Part shown: positions 39,385-42,043 of the stretch, piece by piece
Position numbering within the stretch: the stretch's first letter is position 1
Layout of the letters: every line of letters begins with the position of its first letter
Program-made: the position numbers and the translations under genes
Notes under the pieces: generated by a model
Seen by the model: only the letters and a program-made list of their open reading frames with translations
Told to the model about the DNA's origin: nothing
Database searches by the model: none
Assembly: GCA_026416815.1 (NCBI GenBank)
Contig: JAOAEJ010000091.1
Span: forward strand, 1 to 42,043
From: Clostridia bacterium
GTDB lineage: Bacteria; Bacillota; Clostridia; Acetivibrionales; DSM-2933
DNA: 42,043 nt
Direction of reading: 5' to 3'

Positions 39385-39398
39385 AGTAAAAGATGGTT

Positions 39399-39436
39399 AA
39401 GGTTCCATGCACATTAGGGTATGGAATCTTTTTTTA
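39399..39436 (+). terminator. intrinsic terminator of the CBS-ACT gene
   Basis: AAGGTTCCAT pairs with ATGGAATCTT (one G-U pair), followed by seven T. Confidence 0.85.
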
Positions 39437-39523
39437 TGTTTTTTGCTCCAAAGCCTGATAATGGTGCATAAATTATAAACCTCTGTAGTATTTATATTAC
39501 TATAGCTAGAGTAAGCACATCCA

Positions 39524-39644
39524 ATACGGTTGAATTATTGTCTAAAACTCAATCAAGCTTTTTTTATGTTTTTGTAATATTAAAAAAATATAGACATATA
39601 TTTATATTGATAAAAGGTACTAGTACACATTAAATCAACCGTAT
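39524..39644. repeat. 10-bp inverted repeat upstream of spoIVA
   Basis: ATACGGTTGA (39524-39533) is repeated inverted as TCAACCGTAT (39635-39644), about 100 bp apart, in the gap before spoIVA. The DNA between is AT-rich. It could be paired protein-binding sites or chance. A sigma-E promoter is expected here for spoIVA, but I could not assign one with confidence. Confidence 0.35.
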
Positions 39645-39678
39645 CAATTTGTGTGAATAAAATAGGGGGGGTTTGCGG

Positions 39679-41157
39679 GTGGAAAAATACAACATTTACC
39701 AGCAAATAGCTGAAAGAACACAAGGAGATATTTATATAGGCGTTGTAGGACCGGTTAGAACAGGAAAATCAACCTTTATAAAAAGGTTTATGGACTTACT
39801 GGTTATTCCTAATATAGAAAACGCGTATCAAAAGGAAAGAGCAAAGGATGAATTGCCACAAAGCGCTACAGGACGCACAATTATGACTACAGAGCCAAAA
39901 TTTGTGCCCAATGAAGCTGTAGAGGTTATTGTCGGTGAAAATATTGAATTACGAGTAAGGCTGGTAGACTGTGTTGGATATTTGATAAAAGGAGCGCTGG
40001 GATATCTTGAAGGCAATACTCCAAGAATGATATCAACACCTTGGTATGAGCACCAGATTCCTTTTGAAGAGGCTGCTGAGCTTGGGACCAAGAAGGTAAT
40101 AAATGAGCACTCCACAATAGGTATAGTTGTTACTACCGACGGAAGCATTGGAGAAATATCAAGGGAAGAGTATGTTGAGGCAGAGAGAAGGGTAATAAGT
40201 GAGCTTAAGGAAATAAATAAGCCGTTTGTTATCGTACTCAACTCAGTGAACCCACATGATAATGAAACATTGAGGTTAAAGGAAGAATTGGAGACAAAGT
40301 ATTCCGTTCCTGTCCTGAATGTTAACTGTGCTCAAATGAGAATAGAGGATATTGATGCTATAATGGAACGCGTATTATTTGAGTTCCCTGTATCAGAAAT
40401 CGGCATCAATATACCAAGATGGGTTGAAACCCTGGAAGACGGCCACTGGATGAAAGTTGATATGCTTAATGCTATAAGTGAAAGCTTTAAGAATGTAAGC
40501 AAGTTGAGAGAAGTTAAGAGCTCCATAGCTCAGTTTGATGGATATGACTTTATCAAAAAAGCCTATATTGATAAAATAAATTTGGGCGAAGGCAACGTGC
40601 TGGTAGAGTTGAGTACTCCTGACGGTTTACTGTACCGCATACTTAGTGAAGAAAGCGGAATGGAGATAGAGGGAGAACACAAGCTTATATCCCTGCTTAA
40701 AGACCTTTCAAGAGTTAAGAAGGAATATGAGAGGGTAGAATACGCTCTCCATGAGGTTAAAGTCAAAGGTTACAGTATGGTAACTCCTCAGATGGATGAA
40801 CTTTCACTGGAAGAACCGGAGATAGTAAAACAGGGCAGTCGATTTGGAGTAAAACTCAAAGCAAGTGCACCTTCAATACATATGATAAGGGCTGACATCG
40901 AGACAGAGATAGCTCCGTTGGTTGGAACAGAAAAACAATCGGAAGAGCTTGTAAATTACCTGCTCAGGGAGTTTGAAGGCGATCCGGGCAAGATGTGGGA
41001 GTCAAATATTTTTGGCAAATCACTGCATGAGCTGGTCAGCGAAGGGCTTCACAACAAGCTTTTCAGAATGCCTGAGGATGCTCAGTTGAAGCTGCAGGAA
41101 ACTTTACAGAAGATTATAAATGAAGGAAGCGGCGGGCTGATATGCATTATACTGTAG
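39679..41157 (+). CDS. spoIVA: stage IV sporulation protein A, spore coat morphogenetic ATPase
   Basis: Forms the basement layer of the spore coat around the forespore, polymerising with ATP hydrolysis in the mother cell. 492 aa from GTG at 39679, the length I recall for the B. subtilis protein. The N-terminus is EKYNIYQQIAERTQGDIYIG, then Walker A GPVRTGKSTF, ELPQSATGRTIMTTEPKFVP, and the C-terminal IINEGSGGLICIIL tail needed for forespore targeting. A GGGGGGG run lies about 8 nt upstream; the TTG at 39673 is also in frame but gives non-homologous residues. This gene marks the organism as an endospore former. Confidence 0.98.
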   Translation: MEKYNIYQQIAERTQGDIYIGVVGPVRTGKSTFIKRFMDLLVIPNIENAYQKERAKDELPQSATGRTIMTTEPKFVPNEAVEVIVGENIELRVRLVDCVGYLIKGALGYLEGNTPRMISTPWYEHQIPFEEAAELGTKKVINEHSTIGIVVTTDGSIGEISREEYVEAERRVISELKEINKPFVIVLNSVNPHDNETLRLKEELETKYSVPVLNVNCAQMRIEDIDAIMERVLFEFPVSEIGINIPRWVETLEDGHWMKVDMLNAISESFKNVSKLREVKSSIAQFDGYDFIKKAYIDKINLGEGNVLVELSTPDGLLYRILSEESGMEIEGEHKLISLLKDLSRVKKEYERVEYALHEVKVKGYSMVTPQMDELSLEEPEIVKQGSRFGVKLKASAPSIHMIRADIETEIAPLVGTEKQSEELVNYLLREFEGDPGKMWESNIFGKSLHELVSEGLHNKLFRMPEDAQLKLQETLQKIINEGSGGLICIIL

Positions 41158-41178
41158 AAAACTGAATAAAATACTAAG

Positions 41179-41209
41179 ACAATTCGGGTAATTCTCGAAT
41201 TGTTTTTTA
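41179..41209 (+). terminator. first terminator after spoIVA
   Basis: Perfect 8-bp stem ACAATTCG / CGAATTGT followed by TTTTTATTTT. Confidence 0.9.
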
Positions 41210-41246
41210 TTTTCTAAGAAAGTAAAGTACTTAAGTATTTGATAAA

Positions 41247-41279
41247 ATGAAAGGTGATGAATTACCTTTCATTTTTTTG
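41247..41279 (+). terminator. second, tandem terminator after spoIVA
   Basis: Perfect stem AATGAAAGGT / ACCTTTCATT with an 8-nt loop and a run of seven T. It lies 38 bp after the first, insulating the sigma-factor gene from spoIVA. Confidence 0.88.
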
Positions 41280-41365
41280 TAAAAAAAATTGGATAGGCGT
41301 TACTGGTATAAGATGCAAATCGTATAAAGTAATGTAAAGAATATCGGGCAAAATTGGAGGAATGT

Positions 41366-41914
41366 ATGGATTCGGATAGGATATTTGTAGAAAGAGTTTT
41401 AAGTGGGAACATCGAAAGCTTTACAGAATTGGTTAACAAATATTACCCTAAAATTGTTTCGTTTATATATAAAATGAGCGTATCCAGGCATGACTCTGAG
41501 GATATAGCTCAGGATGTATTTATCAAGGTTTACAACAATTTGTACAAATATGATCAGCGTTGGAGCTTCTCCACATGGGTTTTTAAGATTGCGGCAAATA
41601 CCTATAAGGATTTTAAAAAGAAAAAGAGGGTTAAGACTGAAGAATTGCAGGACTATGCAATTTCGAGGGAAAACAGTTCACCGGAAGAGTACATAGAAAA
41701 TACAGGTAGGCAGGAGCTAATAGAAAAAATGTTCAACTCTCTGAAGGATGATGTCAAGGCGATAATGATACTTTACCATTTTCATCAGCTTTCTTTTAAG
41801 GAGATTGGACGGATTCACGGAATTTCAAGTGAGGCGGTAAAGATGAAGATATTCAGGGCGAGGAATAAATTAAGCAAGGAGTACAGCAAAAGCATTATAA
41901 GGGTAACCGCCTAA
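41366..41914 (+). CDS. ECF-family RNA polymerase sigma factor
   Basis: A 182-aa sigma-70 family protein with only regions 2 and 4. Region 2 (~25-90): YYPKIVSFIYKMSVSRHDSE, DIAQDVFIKVYNNLY, and the -10-binding FSTWVFKIAANTYKDFKKK. Region 4 (~125-175): LSFKEIGRIHGISSEAVKMK and IFRARNKLSKEY. The ATG at 41366 has GGAGG five nt upstream. ECF factors usually have a cotranscribed anti-sigma gene. Here a bidirectional terminator follows within 20 bp and the next gene is on the other strand, so no adjacent downstream anti-sigma exists. Confidence 0.93.
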   Translation: MDSDRIFVERVLSGNIESFTELVNKYYPKIVSFIYKMSVSRHDSEDIAQDVFIKVYNNLYKYDQRWSFSTWVFKIAANTYKDFKKKKRVKTEELQDYAISRENSSPEEYIENTGRQELIEKMFNSLKDDVKAIMILYHFHQLSFKEIGRIHGISSEAVKMKIFRARNKLSKEYSKSIIRVTA

Positions 41915-41933
41915 TAATAAAGTGTCTACGCAA

Positions 41934-41973
41934 AAACAGCCTGACAGTTCATAATATAACTGTCAAGCTGTTT
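41934..41973. terminator. bidirectional terminator at the right edge
   Basis: AAACAGC and TGACAGTT pair with AACTGTCA and GCTGTTT, with one C-A mismatch. On the minus strand it is followed by TTTTT. It lies between the sigma-factor gene and a convergent gene. Confidence 0.8.
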
Positions 41974-41981
41974 AAAATTAA

Positions 41982-42043
41982 TCACTTCTTACATTCATGC
42001 TGTACACGTTCAGACCACGGCATCATATCGTCCATAACCTCCG
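41982..42043 (-). CDS. 3' end of an unidentified gene, cut by the window edge
   Basis: The minus strand reads an open frame ending EVMDDMMPWSERVQHECKK followed by TGA at 41984-41982. A terminator hairpin follows. Only 19 residues are visible, so the protein cannot be identified. Confidence 0.5.
   Translation of the reverse strand, partial: EVMDDMMPWSERVQHECKK

Noticed and set aside
39590..39660. Sigma-E promoter for spoIVA
   Set aside because: Loose ATATT and TACACAT-like strings exist but spacing and match were too weak to call.

Overview
The window looks like chromosome from a low-GC, endospore-forming Firmicute, most likely a member of the Clostridia. The evidence is a full-length spoIVA, a T-box leader, clostridial-type gatCAB, pta-ackA, der-plsY-gpsA and yceD-rpmF clusters, strong AGGAGG ribosome sites, and TTG and GTG starts. 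Similarity to the mesophilic cellulolytic clostridia is my impression only. No phage genes, transposase genes, CRISPR arrays, tRNAs or rRNAs were seen.

Layout. 1-7.2 kb: ligA on the plus strand, converging on three minus-strand genes: an exported M28 peptidase, glnS, and gltX behind a glutamate-type T-box. Between gltX and glnS lies a roughly 300-bp GC-rich, highly palindromic non-coding block. 7.3-9.5 kb: a 124-bp MITE-like element, then a DUF2157 membrane protein paired with a GDYXXLXY protein. 9.5-10.4 kb: a 926-bp gene-free stretch with several stem-loops. 10.4-14.8 kb: a Cache-HAMP-PocR histidine kinase, a REC-HD-GYP protein and an unknown membrane-anchored protein. 14.9-18.15 kb: gatCAB. 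18.2-21.1 kb: pta and ackA, with a second MITE-like family (two copies) bracketing pta. 21.2-27.6 kb: a NarL-type two-component system, a lipoprotein, an ABC ATPase and two ABC-2 permeases, arranged like linearmycin-resistance (lnrJKLMN/yfiJKLMN) loci. 27.9-33.2 kb: yceD-rpmF, a DUF512 radical-SAM-like protein, der, plsY and gpsA. 33.4-38.4 kb: a branched-chain amino-acid ABC transporter (livJHMGF order) behind a leader with competing stems. 38.4-39.4 kb: the second copy of the 124-bp element and a CBS-ACT protein. 39.7-42.0 kb: spoIVA, tandem terminators, an ECF sigma factor, and the 3' end of an unidentified minus-strand gene at the window edge.

How the genes connect. glnS, gltX and gatCAB together encode both known routes to Gln-tRNA(Gln), or else gatCAB serves Asn-tRNA. 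pta-ackA is the acetyl-CoA to acetate and ATP route. The PocR kinase and HD-GYP protein form a likely signal-to-c-di-GMP module. The HK/RR/lipoprotein/ABC block is a likely envelope-stress or antimicrobial-efflux system. The most unusual features are non-coding: the palindromic block at about 5066-5321, two pairs of MITE-like repeats, and the structured gene-free region before the PocR kinase.
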